The notes under the pieces are model-generated. The model saw nothing but the letters and a program-made list of their open reading frames with translations. It had not been told where the DNA came from and did not search any database. Positions 1 through 5,373 of a stretch of DNA of 5,598 nucleotides are shown here, piece after piece. The position numbers and the translations under genes are program-made. The DNA comes from Phycisphaerae bacterium (lineage in GTDB: Bacteria > Planctomycetota > Phycisphaerae > UBA1845 > Fen-1342): contig JALHOX010000302.1 of assembly GCA_022842805.1 (NCBI GenBank), forward strand, positions 1-5,598, written 5' to 3'. Within the stretch, counting starts at the first letter, position 1. Every line of letters starts with the position of its first letter.

Positions 1-183
1 AGCTTTCTCGGCGGCCGTCTGTGCTTCAGTGAACCCCTTGCGCTTTTCTTCCAAGTCCCGCTCTTTGTCCTCAAACTCCTTCTCTAGTCTGCGGCGAGTC
101 TCATCGACCAGCGGCGCAGCCAGCGTCTCGGTGAGCTTGAAAGACATGTGGCAGTGCGGACACTCGATCTTTACGTCAGTCAT
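1..183 (-). CDS. DUF2130-family protein, N-terminal fragment (cut by window edge)
   Basis: Reading the minus strand from the ATG at 183-181 gives 61 codons without a stop up to the window edge, so the gene is incomplete. The protein begins MTDVKIECPHCHMSFKLTET. It has a C-P-x-C motif at residues 8-11, then a 'LTE' segment, then from about residue 25 a highly charged Glu/Lys/Arg-rich stretch that should form a coiled coil. A short zinc-ribbon-like CPxC start followed by a long charged coiled coil is how DUF2130 proteins usually begin; their conserved domain would lie beyond the left edge. The molecular function of the family is not established. The frame stays open upstream to another ATG at 291-289. 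I prefer 183 because it puts the CPxC motif at the family's usual distance from the N-terminus and has a weak GGGA seven bases upstream. The gene is divergent from the trb operon and is probably not part of it. Confidence 0.72.
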   Translation of the reverse strand, partial: MTDVKIECPHCHMSFKLTETLAAPLVDETRRRLEKEFEDKERDLEEKRKGFTEAQTAAEKA

Positions 184-196
184 GTGGTAGTCCCAA

Positions 197-224
197 ATTT
201 TAGAAATGGTGAGTGTACTGCGAA
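197..224 (-). promoter_or_regulatory. possible sigma70-like promoter for the DUF2130 gene
   Basis: On the minus strand, TTCGCA (224-219; 4 of 6 matches to TTGACA) and TAAAAT (202-197; 5 of 6 to TATAAT) are separated by 16 bases. The -10 box lies 13 bases before the chosen ATG, so the mRNA leader would be very short and the weak GGGA might not be transcribed. This rests on motif matching alone. The box falls in a locally AT-rich island of a GC-rich window. Confidence 0.22.
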
Positions 225-388
225 TCGCAACCGGGCGGCTACTAAGTCGCACGGCCCACTCAAGCAATTTGTAGGCTCCGCCGGCCGGCATCGCGTCCGC
301 CGAGCTTACAGCACTCCGATGAGTACTCTCGCCGGTCCCTCCGAAGTTGGTGCTTGCGGCTTCCCGCCAATCGTGCCACGAATACCCC

Positions 389-559
389 ATGAAACGCACC
401 GCCACGTGGCTCTCGATTTTCGCAGCCGCGGCTGAGCCCTCGCTTTTCTGGGCGCTAAGTGGCCTTTGGGCGCTGCGTTGCCTGAATCAAGGCGACTGGT
501 TGACGGGTCTGTGGCTGGCGCAGCGCGCCCGCGATGAAGAGGACGACTGGCTCCGCTAA
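389..559 (+). CDS. possible small membrane protein (56 aa), unrecognised
   Basis: The frame from the ATG at 389 encodes 56 residues starting MKRTATWLSIFAAAAEPSLF. A hydrophobic, Trp/Leu/Ala-rich stretch covers roughly residues 7-32. A second, weaker Trp/Leu-rich patch follows near residues 38-43, and the end is charged and acidic (RARDEEDDWLR). This pattern resembles a small inner-membrane protein, and codon third positions are mostly G or C, like the trb genes. Against it: no Shine-Dalgarno sequence precedes the ATG, it is short, and I know no family with this sequence. The frame extends upstream to a TTG at 347 and a GTG at 350, but that added stretch looks non-coding. It points the same way as the trb operon, about 250 bases ahead of trbC, so it could be an accessory transfer or exclusion protein. 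That role is only a guess. Confidence 0.4.
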   Translation: MKRTATWLSIFAAAAEPSLFWALSGLWALRCLNQGDWLTGLWLAQRARDEEDDWLR

Positions 560-575
560 CGGCACCGGCGTGCCC

Positions 576-597
576 CGCAAAAATTACTCGCAAAATT
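576..597 (+). repeat. near-tandem AT-rich direct repeat, CGCAAAAATT / CGCAAAATT
   Basis: Two copies of an almost identical word (576-585 and 589-597, one A fewer in the second) start 13 bases apart, in an AT-rich pocket about 210 bases upstream of trbC. Spacing near one helical turn would suit a dimeric DNA-binding protein. With only two short copies this may be chance. Confidence 0.3.
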
Positions 598-748
598 CCA
601 CCCTTCAGCGCGCTTCCGCACCAGCTCGCAAGTCACAGCACACCGCTGTTCGCACTCGCGTAATCGCATCATCGCTCAGCGCCACCCCTGAAATTTTCTC
701 GGCAATAGCCGACCTGGAATCACTTCGCCCGCGTTGATTAGGCGATGA

Positions 749-769
749 GCGACGGCGCCGCGCCGTCGC
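749..769. promoter_or_regulatory. perfect 21-nt palindrome upstream of trbC (operator or hairpin candidate)
   Basis: The arm GCGACGGCGC (749-758) and the arm GCGCCGTCGC (760-769) are exact reverse complements around a single central C. In RNA this would fold into a stem of about eight GC-rich pairs with a small loop. No run of T follows it, so it does not look like an intrinsic terminator. It ends 37 bases before the trbC ATG and 25 bases before the AAAGGA ribosome-binding site, a position suited to an operator or a leader hairpin controlling the operon. A remote alternative is that it is the 3' end signal of a preceding transcript. Confidence 0.45.
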
Positions 770-806
770 GTGAACCCAAAACGACCCGAACCCCAAAGGA
801 CACCCC

Positions 807-1148
807 ATGCCAAACCCGTTATGCGCGTCGCGGCTGGCGCAGCGCTGCTTCTCGCTCCTGGCGCTTTCGATCTTCAGCCATGCGGCCATCGCCGGCACAA
901 CCGGCGCCGGAAGCGGCGGAGTGGGAAGTTGGGAGCGGGCCCTTCGCACGATTGCCGACAGTCTGACCGGCCCCGTGGCACAAGCACTGATGCTGATCGC
1001 GATTGCGGCCCTGGGCTTCGCGTTCGCGTTCTCCGAACCCGGCGCCATGCGGCGGGTGCTGGCGGTGGTCTTCGGCGGCGCGATCGCGCTGAATGCCACG
1101 ACGCTGTTGTCGACCTTCTTCGGCACCACGGCGGGGGCGACGTTTTGA
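807..1148 (+). CDS. trbC: TrbC/VirB2-family conjugative pilin precursor
   Basis: This 113-aa protein is the likely major pilus subunit of the mating apparatus. Residues 1-29 look like a Sec signal peptide: Arg at positions 9 and 13, a hydrophobic core LLALSIF, and a cleavage site after AIA (A27-I-A29). The mature part has a Gly/Ser-rich linker (30-40) and two hydrophobic helices (about 54-75 and 83-105) joined by a short polar loop (SEPGAMRR). This is the typical VirB2/TrbC layout, and the length is close to that of VirB2 (about 120). RP4 TrbC is further trimmed and head-to-tail cyclised by TraF; whether that happens here cannot be seen. The ATG at 807 is preceded by AAAGGA (795-800) with six bases between. 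It is the first gene of the visible operon, and its stop overlaps the trbD start. The identification rests on topology plus position before trbD and trbE. Confidence 0.88.
   Translation: MPNPLCASRLAQRCFSLLALSIFSHAAIAGTTGAGSGGVGSWERALRTIADSLTGPVAQALMLIAIAALGFAFAFSEPGAMRRVLAVVFGGAIALNATTLLSTFFGTTAGATF
1133..1137 (+). promoter_or_regulatory. GGGGG ribosome-binding site supporting the TTG start of trbD
   Basis: A GGGGG run inside the end of trbC lies seven bases before the TTG at 1145. It supports initiation at that TTG rather than at the in-frame GTG at 1178 or at upstream codons inside trbC. Confidence 0.5.
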
Positions 1149-1420
1149 GCAGCGCCGACTCATCCCCCGAAGGCTATGTGATCCCGCTTTACGTCGTGCT
1201 CACGCAGCCGCGGCTGATCGGCGGCGTGCCACGCGAGCTGGCGATTTGCAACCTGACCCTGACGATGATGGTGGCCCTCTCTCTGCGGCTCTGGTGGATC
1301 GGCATTCCGCTGGGCGTCGCGGTTCACACCATCGCCGCCATCCTCACCCGCTTCGACCCCGACTGGTGGCCGATCGCGCGCCGCCACCTGCGACAACCCA
1401 ATTTCCTCAGCGCCCTGTGA
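1145..1420 (+). CDS. trbD: TrbD/VirB3-family inner-membrane T4SS protein
   Basis: From the TTG at 1145 this gives 91 residues, the usual size for TrbD/VirB3. Family hallmarks are visible: an N-terminal 'IPLYVVLTQPRLIGGVPREL' block at residues 13-32 (the P-x-x-x-x-L-T-x-P-x-L-x-G-G pattern), a long hydrophobic stretch at about 33-68 that should form one or two membrane helices, and a cytosolic DPDWW at 71-75 followed by a basic tail. VirB3-type proteins sit in the inner membrane and associate with the VirB4 ATPase. The start codon overlaps the trbC stop as TTGA, implying coupled translation. No ATG exists at a suitable position. The frame is open back to about 770 through trbC, but that extension is Arg/Pro-rich and out of frame with a real gene. 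The stop is nine bases before trbE. Confidence 0.88.
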   Translation: MSSADSSPEGYVIPLYVVLTQPRLIGGVPRELAICNLTLTMMVALSLRLWWIGIPLGVAVHTIAAILTRFDPDWWPIARRHLRQPNFLSAL

Positions 1421-1429
1421 GTAACCCTA

Positions 1430-3901
1430 ATGTTTAATCTGACCGAATACCGCCGGAGCCCGCAAGCGCTCTCCGACTGGCTGCCGTGGGCGTTGCTGCT
1501 CCGTCCGAATCTCCTGCTCAACAAAGATGGCAGCATCCAGACCACGATCTGCTTCCGCGGCATCGACGCGAAGACCACCACTGCGACTGAACAGGCCGCC
1601 TTCCGAGCACAGACAAACCAAGCCTTCAAGCGTTTCGGTTCGGGCTGGTGCATCCACGTCGACGCCACCCGCCGCGCCGACACGGCCTACCCGACCGGTC
1701 AATTTGACCACCCGCTGGCGGCGGCGATCGATGAGGAGCGGCGGACGTCCCTGGAAACGCGTTACAGCTACACGTCGCGCCAGTTCGTGACGTTTACCCT
1801 ACTGCTTCCGAACGATTACGGGCAGAAGCTGCTGGACCTGTTGTTGACCAACCCCCAGCGCTCCGGCCGGCAGAGCAAAGCTTCGCCGCTCGCGGCGCAA
1901 ATCGACGAGTTCGAGCGCAGCGTCACCAACATCGTCAACATCCTCGCGTCGGTATTGCCTGAAGTGCGGCGACTCGACGCCGATGAGACGCTCTCCTACC
2001 TGCACGACTGCATCTCCGATCGGCCGTTGGCGGTAAAGTGCCCGGCCATCCCGTGCTACCTCGACGCACTCCTCTCCGACACGCCGCTGGTGGGCGGCAT
2101 GCAACCACGGCTGGGCCGCAACCACCTGCAGACGATCGCCGTGCGGGCCTATACCCCGACCACACTGCCCCTGCTGCTCGATGCTTTGAACGACTTGCCG
2201 TTCGAGTATCGCTGGGTGGCGCGCTTCATTCCCCTCGGGCGAGAAGATGCGGCCTCGGAACTGCAGCGCAGCCGCCGTCACTGGTTCGCTCGCCGCAAGG
2301 CGATTTGGACGCTTCTGCGCGAGTTCTTGACTCAGACCGAGTCCCCGCTAATCGAGCCCGAGGCCGTGCTCAAAGGCGCCGAGGTCGACGAGGCTCTGGC
2401 GGCGCTGGGGGGCGAGCACTGCAGCTTTGGCTACACGACCGTAACGGTCACGACGTGGCACACGAACCCGGACCAGTTGGAGCGCAATGCGCGCTCGATC
2501 CAGCGCGTGATCGACAGCACCGGCCTCGTCTCGCGCTTTGAGGACCTCAACGCCGTACAGGCTTTCCTCGGGTCGCAGCCCGGCAACGCCTACGCCGATG
2601 TGCGGCGGCCGCTGCTCTCGACACTCAATTTGTGCGACCTCATACCCGTCAGTAGCGTCTATTGCGGCCAGTCGCGCGATGAACATCTGGATGGGCCGCC
2701 GCTGATGCAACTCCACACCAACGGCTCCTCGCCGTTCCGATTTGCGCTGCATCAGGCCGGAGTGGGGCACACCGTTGTGTTGGGGCCGACCGGCATGGGC
2801 AAGTCGACCCTGCTGCGCTTCACGGAGGTCCAGTCGCAGCGCTATCCGGGCACGCAGGTGTACACCTTTGACCGCGGCCGCAGCGCCCGCACGCTGACGC
2901 TGGCCATGGATGGCGACTACTACGCACTCACCCCGGAAGCGACGAGCCTCAGCTTCCAGCCCCTCAGTCAGCTCGACCAGCTCGGTGAGCTGGCCTGGGC
3001 CAACGACTGGCTGCTTTCCCTGTTCGCCGAGCAGAACTACGTCCCCAACGCCGCTGAGAAAGAGCATCTTTGGTCAGCCCTCACAAGCCTGGCCCGGCTT
3101 CCGCGGCCCCAGCGAACGCTGACCACGCTCTGCGAAGTGGTTCAGGTACAGGCGCTGCGCGAACTGCTGCAACCCTTCACGCTTACTGGCCCCTACGGCA
3201 AATTGCTTGACTCCGCCGAGGATCGGCTGAGCGAGGGGCTGTGGCAGACTTTCGAACTGGAAGCGCTGATTGACCATCCCCTGGCGCTCGCGGCGGTGCT
3301 GCCCTATCTCTTCCACCGGCTGGAGCAGCGCTTCGGCAGCTTTGTGACGCGGCCCGACGGGACGCTTCAACCGCGGCTGACGCTGCTGGTGATCGACGAA
3401 GCGTGGATGCTGCTGCAACTCAAGCACTTCGGCGGGCAGATTCGCACCTGGCTGAAGACGCTGCGCAAGAAAAACGTCGCCGTCATCCTCGCGACGCAGA
3501 GCCTGGCCGACATCGTCGACTCGCCGCTGGCGAGTGCCATCCTTGAGAGCTGCCCCAATCGGATTTTTCTGCCCAACCCGGCGGCGCTCGAACCGGCGAC
3601 GTTGCGCTACTACCGCGACCTCGGCTTGAATGACCGACAGATCGCGATCATCCAGTCCGCCACCCCGCGGCGGGACTACTTCTATGTCAGCCGGGAGGGC
3701 AGCCGACTCTTCCAGCTCGAACTGGGACCGCTCGCGAAAGCGCTCTGCGCCTCCGGAACGGCAACAGAACAGGCCCTGGTTGAGCGTTTGATGGGTGTCA
3801 GCACTCGCGAATCGTTCGCGAGCGCATTCCTCGATCAATGCGGTCTGCCGCACTGGGCGGAACGCATTCGCGGTGCCCGCAACGTAGGAGTGTCACAATG
3901 A
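1430..3901 (+). CDS. trbE: TrbE/VirB4-family T4SS ATPase
   Basis: This 823-aa protein is a full-length TrbE, the ATPase that energises pilus assembly and DNA transfer at the inner-membrane base of the channel. The N-terminus (LTEYRRSPQALSDWLPWALL, then LLNKDGS at about 30-36) and the region up to about 250 match the CagE/TrbE/VirB N-terminal domain. The ATPase domain shows Walker A GPTGMGKST at 452-460 (Lys458) and Walker B LLVIDEAWMLL at 652-662 (Asp656, Glu657). It also shows the downstream TLRKKN (677-682) and ATQS (688-691) motifs. The C-terminus keeps the family signature: CPNRIFLPN, GLNDRQIAII, RRDYFYVS and ELGPLA. No frameshift or missing catalytic residue is seen, so it should be active. 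The start has only a weak ribosome-binding site, so coupling to trbD translation is likely. The end overlaps the next gene by ATGA. Confidence 0.97.
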   Translation: MFNLTEYRRSPQALSDWLPWALLLRPNLLLNKDGSIQTTICFRGIDAKTTTATEQAAFRAQTNQAFKRFGSGWCIHVDATRRADTAYPTGQFDHPLAAAIDEERRTSLETRYSYTSRQFVTFTLLLPNDYGQKLLDLLLTNPQRSGRQSKASPLAAQIDEFERSVTNIVNILASVLPEVRRLDADETLSYLHDCISDRPLAVKCPAIPCYLDALLSDTPLVGGMQPRLGRNHLQTIAVRAYTPTTLPLLLDALNDLPFEYRWVARFIPLGREDAASELQRSRRHWFARRKAIWTLLREFLTQTESPLIEPEAVLKGAEVDEALAALGGEHCSFGYTTVTVTTWHTNPDQLERNARSIQRVIDSTGLVSRFEDLNAVQAFLGSQPGNAYADVRRPLLSTLNLCDLIPVSSVYCGQSRDEHLDGPPLMQLHTNGSSPFRFALHQAGVGHTVVLGPTGMGKSTLLRFTEVQSQRYPGTQVYTFDRGRSARTLTLAMDGDYYALTPEATSLSFQPLSQLDQLGELAWANDWLLSLFAEQNYVPNAAEKEHLWSALTSLARLPRPQRTLTTLCEVVQVQALRELLQPFTLTGPYGKLLDSAEDRLSEGLWQTFELEALIDHPLALAAVLPYLFHRLEQRFGSFVTRPDGTLQPRLTLLVIDEAWMLLQLKHFGGQIRTWLKTLRKKNVAVILATQSLADIVDSPLASAILESCPNRIFLPNPAALEPATLRYYRDLGLNDRQIAIIQSATPRRDYFYVSREGSRLFQLELGPLAKALCASGTATEQALVERLMGVSTRESFASAFLDQCGLPHWAERIRGARNVGVSQ
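3886..3890 (+). promoter_or_regulatory. AGGAG ribosome-binding site fixing the start of the first trbJ
   Basis: AGGAG lies seven bases before the ATG at 3898. An in-frame ATG at 3838 would add 20 residues before the signal peptide and deepen the overlap with trbE. The ribosome-binding site and the signal peptide position both favour 3898. Confidence 0.75.
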
Positions 3902-4656
3902 GACATTTTTCGACCCGCACGCGCTGGATGGCGGCGTCTCTGGGCTTGCTGGCCTTGTTCGTGCCGGCGGGGCGGGCCGTCTTCGCCGGCGACATCGTCT
4001 TCGATCCGGCCAACTGGCTGGAGAATGTGCGGCAGACGGTCGCTTTGGCGCAGCAGATTCAGCGCGCCGTGCTGCAAATCGAGCTCCTCGCCCGGCAACT
4101 GCAGCACCTGCCGGAGAGCATCCTCGAGGATCTCACCGCACTGGGCGACCGCATCCAGGCCCGGCTAAACGAGTCATTCGACCCGCTCGCCACGACCGTA
4201 GAGGGCGCGTCGAATCAGCTGGAGAGCCGCTTCCCGGTTCAGTTCACAGCTCCGCCGTTCGCGTGGCGAGAGGACCAGGAAGCGGAGTGGACCGAGGCCT
4301 CCCGCGCTACGCTGGTCGATCTGCGGAACTATCAGAACGCCGTCGCGCAGGAACTTGAAACCAGCGCCGCGATGGTCGACCGTCTGGTGCGTGCCTCCAA
4401 TGGCGAGGGGTTGCCCGCCGACCAGCGTCCCGGTCTCACCGCGGTGCTCCAAGCCCGCAACGAACTCATGGCGCTGCTCACGACCGAAACCCAGCGCTAC
4501 ATCGGCCTCCGCGCGCTCTCCCTGCAGCGCGGCATCGACCGGCTCGCGGAAGGGGAGTCCGCAGCGGCGCACCAGGCGGCCCTGCGCGACCACCTGCAGC
4601 AGAACGGATTCAAACAGCGCGACAGTTCCGCCGTACTCATCCCGTATATCCCGTGA
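3898..4656 (+). CDS. trbJ: TrbJ/VirB5-family exported T4SS protein, copy 1
   Basis: This 252-aa protein is counted from the ATG at 3898. Residues 1-30 form a signal peptide: Arg at 2, 7 and 9, hydrophobic core LGLLALFV, likely cleavage after VFA at 28-30. The mature protein opens with GDIVFDPANW, the start typical of TrbJ, and is then almost wholly helical and Gln/Glu/Ala-rich, with heptad-like segments suggesting coiled coils. TrbJ is the VirB5 counterpart of Trb systems, a periplasmic or pilus-associated component needed for mating-pair formation. The C-terminal block LVDLRNYQN (139-147), SN (167-168) and QARNELMALL (185-194) is shared with the next gene. The start overlaps the trbE stop (ATGA). 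The usual position of trbJ is directly after trbE, so this copy is the positional orthologue. Confidence 0.85.
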   Translation: MRHFSTRTRWMAASLGLLALFVPAGRAVFAGDIVFDPANWLENVRQTVALAQQIQRAVLQIELLARQLQHLPESILEDLTALGDRIQARLNESFDPLATTVEGASNQLESRFPVQFTAPPFAWREDQEAEWTEASRATLVDLRNYQNAVAQELETSAAMVDRLVRASNGEGLPADQRPGLTAVLQARNELMALLTTETQRYIGLRALSLQRGIDRLAEGESAAAHQAALRDHLQQNGFKQRDSSAVLIPYIP

Positions 4657-4674
4657 CACCCAGGGAGCATTCCG

Positions 4675-5373
4675 ATGCGTACTCGACTCCGTACATTTCT
4701 GGGCAGCGCCGCGGTAGCGCTCGCCGCTTCCAGCACCGCCACCGCCGCCGAGATCGTCTACGACCCGGCCAATCTGGCGGCCAATCTGCAGCAGGTCGCC
4801 CACCACCTCGAACTGATCGCGCGACTGGATGAGCAGATTCGGCTGCAATGGCAGGCCCTGGAGAACTGGGAGTTCACGCGACTGGAGGAGCTACTGGAAG
4901 GCTTCGAAAGCTTGCGCGAGCCCTTCGAGCTGGACTCCGCCTACCAGACCGACGATCCCGCCGCTCTGATCGAACAGAGCTACTCCCTATCGCTCTCGAC
5001 CGATGAGTCGCTTGACGCACTTCGTCGCGATTGGATCGCGTTGGAGCGGGCCGCCCTGGTCAACGCCCGCGTGGTCCAGAACCGCGTCGTGGAGGAAGTC
5101 GGCGCTGCGCAATCGCGCGTCGCCGAATACGTCACGCGCTCCAATGCCGCCCCCGGCCCGACCGCGGCAACCCAGGCCGGCAACGAAATCCTCGCCACGC
5201 TGATCGAACAATTGATGGCCCTGAGCGCGCTGGAGCTCTCCGCCGGTCGAGCCGAGCTGGAGCAGGAGGCCGCGCAGCAGGCGGCGCGGGCCTATCAGGC
5301 GGCACTCCGGGCGCAGCTACACCGTCCGTTGGTCCCGTCGACGGCGATTCCCGCGGGCGGAGGTGTTCGATGA
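4675..5373 (+). CDS. trbJ: TrbJ/VirB5-family exported T4SS protein, copy 2 (divergent paralogue)
   Basis: This 232-aa protein has a signal peptide at residues 1-24 (Arg 2, 4 and 6, Ala-rich core, likely cleavage after ATA at 22-24). The mature start AEIVYDPANL nearly repeats GDIVFDPANW of the preceding protein. The rest is helical and rich in Glu, Ala, Leu and Gln. Without gaps, LVNARVVQN (128-136) and SN (156-157) align with copy 1. After one seven-residue gap, QAGNEILATL (167-176) also aligns. The middle (about 50-120) is clearly different. The two are therefore old, divergent paralogues and not a recent copying event. AGGGAG (4662-4667) lies seven bases before the ATG, and 18 bases separate it from copy 1. 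The stop overlaps trbL as ATGA. In RP4 this slot, between trbJ and trbL, holds trbK (entry exclusion), but nothing here resembles that small lipoprotein. Its specific role is unknown. Confidence 0.8.
   Translation: MRTRLRTFLGSAAVALAASSTATAAEIVYDPANLAANLQQVAHHLELIARLDEQIRLQWQALENWEFTRLEELLEGFESLREPFELDSAYQTDDPAALIEQSYSLSLSTDESLDALRRDWIALERAALVNARVVQNRVVEEVGAAQSRVAEYVTRSNAAPGPTAATQAGNEILATLIEQLMALSALELSAGRAELEQEAAQQAARAYQAALRAQLHRPLVPSTAIPAGGGVR
5359..5364 (+). promoter_or_regulatory. strong GGAGGT ribosome-binding site of trbL
   Basis: A consensus-like GGAGGT inside the end of the second trbJ lies five bases before the trbL ATG at 5370. It is the best match to an anti-Shine-Dalgarno sequence in the operon and confirms the start of the edge-truncated gene. 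Confidence 0.7.

Larger units (their letters stand above)
184..806. other. gene-poor boundary region between the DUF2130 gene and the trb operon
   Basis: These 623 bases separate two divergently oriented blocks. I see no tRNA, no transposase remnant, no CRISPR array and no T-tract terminator. The only plausible gene is the 56-aa reading frame at 389-559. Other structures are a near-tandem AT-rich repeat (576-597) and a palindrome (749-769). Both divergent transcripts probably start in this region, but no strong promoter for the trb operon could be recognised by eye. Short self-complementary GC strings (for example at 280-289 and 423-434) are also present and may be chance in such GC-rich DNA. 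Confidence 0.6.

Noticed and set aside
280..289. 10-nt palindrome GCCGGCCGGC
   Set aside because: Simple alternating GC/CC composition in GC-rich DNA, with no supporting context.
423..434. 12-nt palindrome CAGCCGCGGCTG
   Set aside because: It is short, inside an Ala-rich coding candidate and built of GC-rich codons; chance occurrence is likely.
534..737. Plus-strand frame of 67 codons upstream of trbC
   Set aside because: It has no ribosome-binding site, a Ser/Arg/Thr-rich composition, no hydrophobic or motif structure, and overlaps the better 56-aa candidate.
605..1129. Minus-strand reading frame of 174 codons across trbC and its upstream region
   Set aside because: Most of it is antisense to the well-supported trbC. 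Its composition (Arg/Ala/Ser-rich) is typical of shadow frames in GC-rich DNA, and no family is recognisable.
770..1144. Upstream extension of the trbD frame (a start near 770 giving a 216-aa protein)
   Set aside because: The extension overlaps trbC almost entirely in another frame, is Arg/Pro/His-rich as expected of an out-of-frame shadow, and makes trbD more than twice its family length.
2348..3067. Long minus-strand open frame (239 codons) inside trbE
   Set aside because: It is antisense to the VirB4 ATPase region with intact motifs. Long antisense frames are expected from GC-rich third-position bias.
3074..3853. Long minus-strand open frame (259 codons) inside trbE
   Set aside because: It is fully antisense to the conserved Walker B and C-terminal part of trbE, with Arg/Gln/Glu-rich low-complexity content and no independent support.
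3838..3897. Earlier ATG for the first trbJ, adding 20 residues
   Set aside because: It would place 20 polar residues before a clear signal peptide and lacks a ribosome-binding site as good as the AGGAG before 3898.
4174..4848. Minus-strand open frame (224 codons) across both trbJ genes
   Set aside because: It is antisense to two genes that have signal peptides, ribosome-binding sites and family motifs, and it spans their junction.
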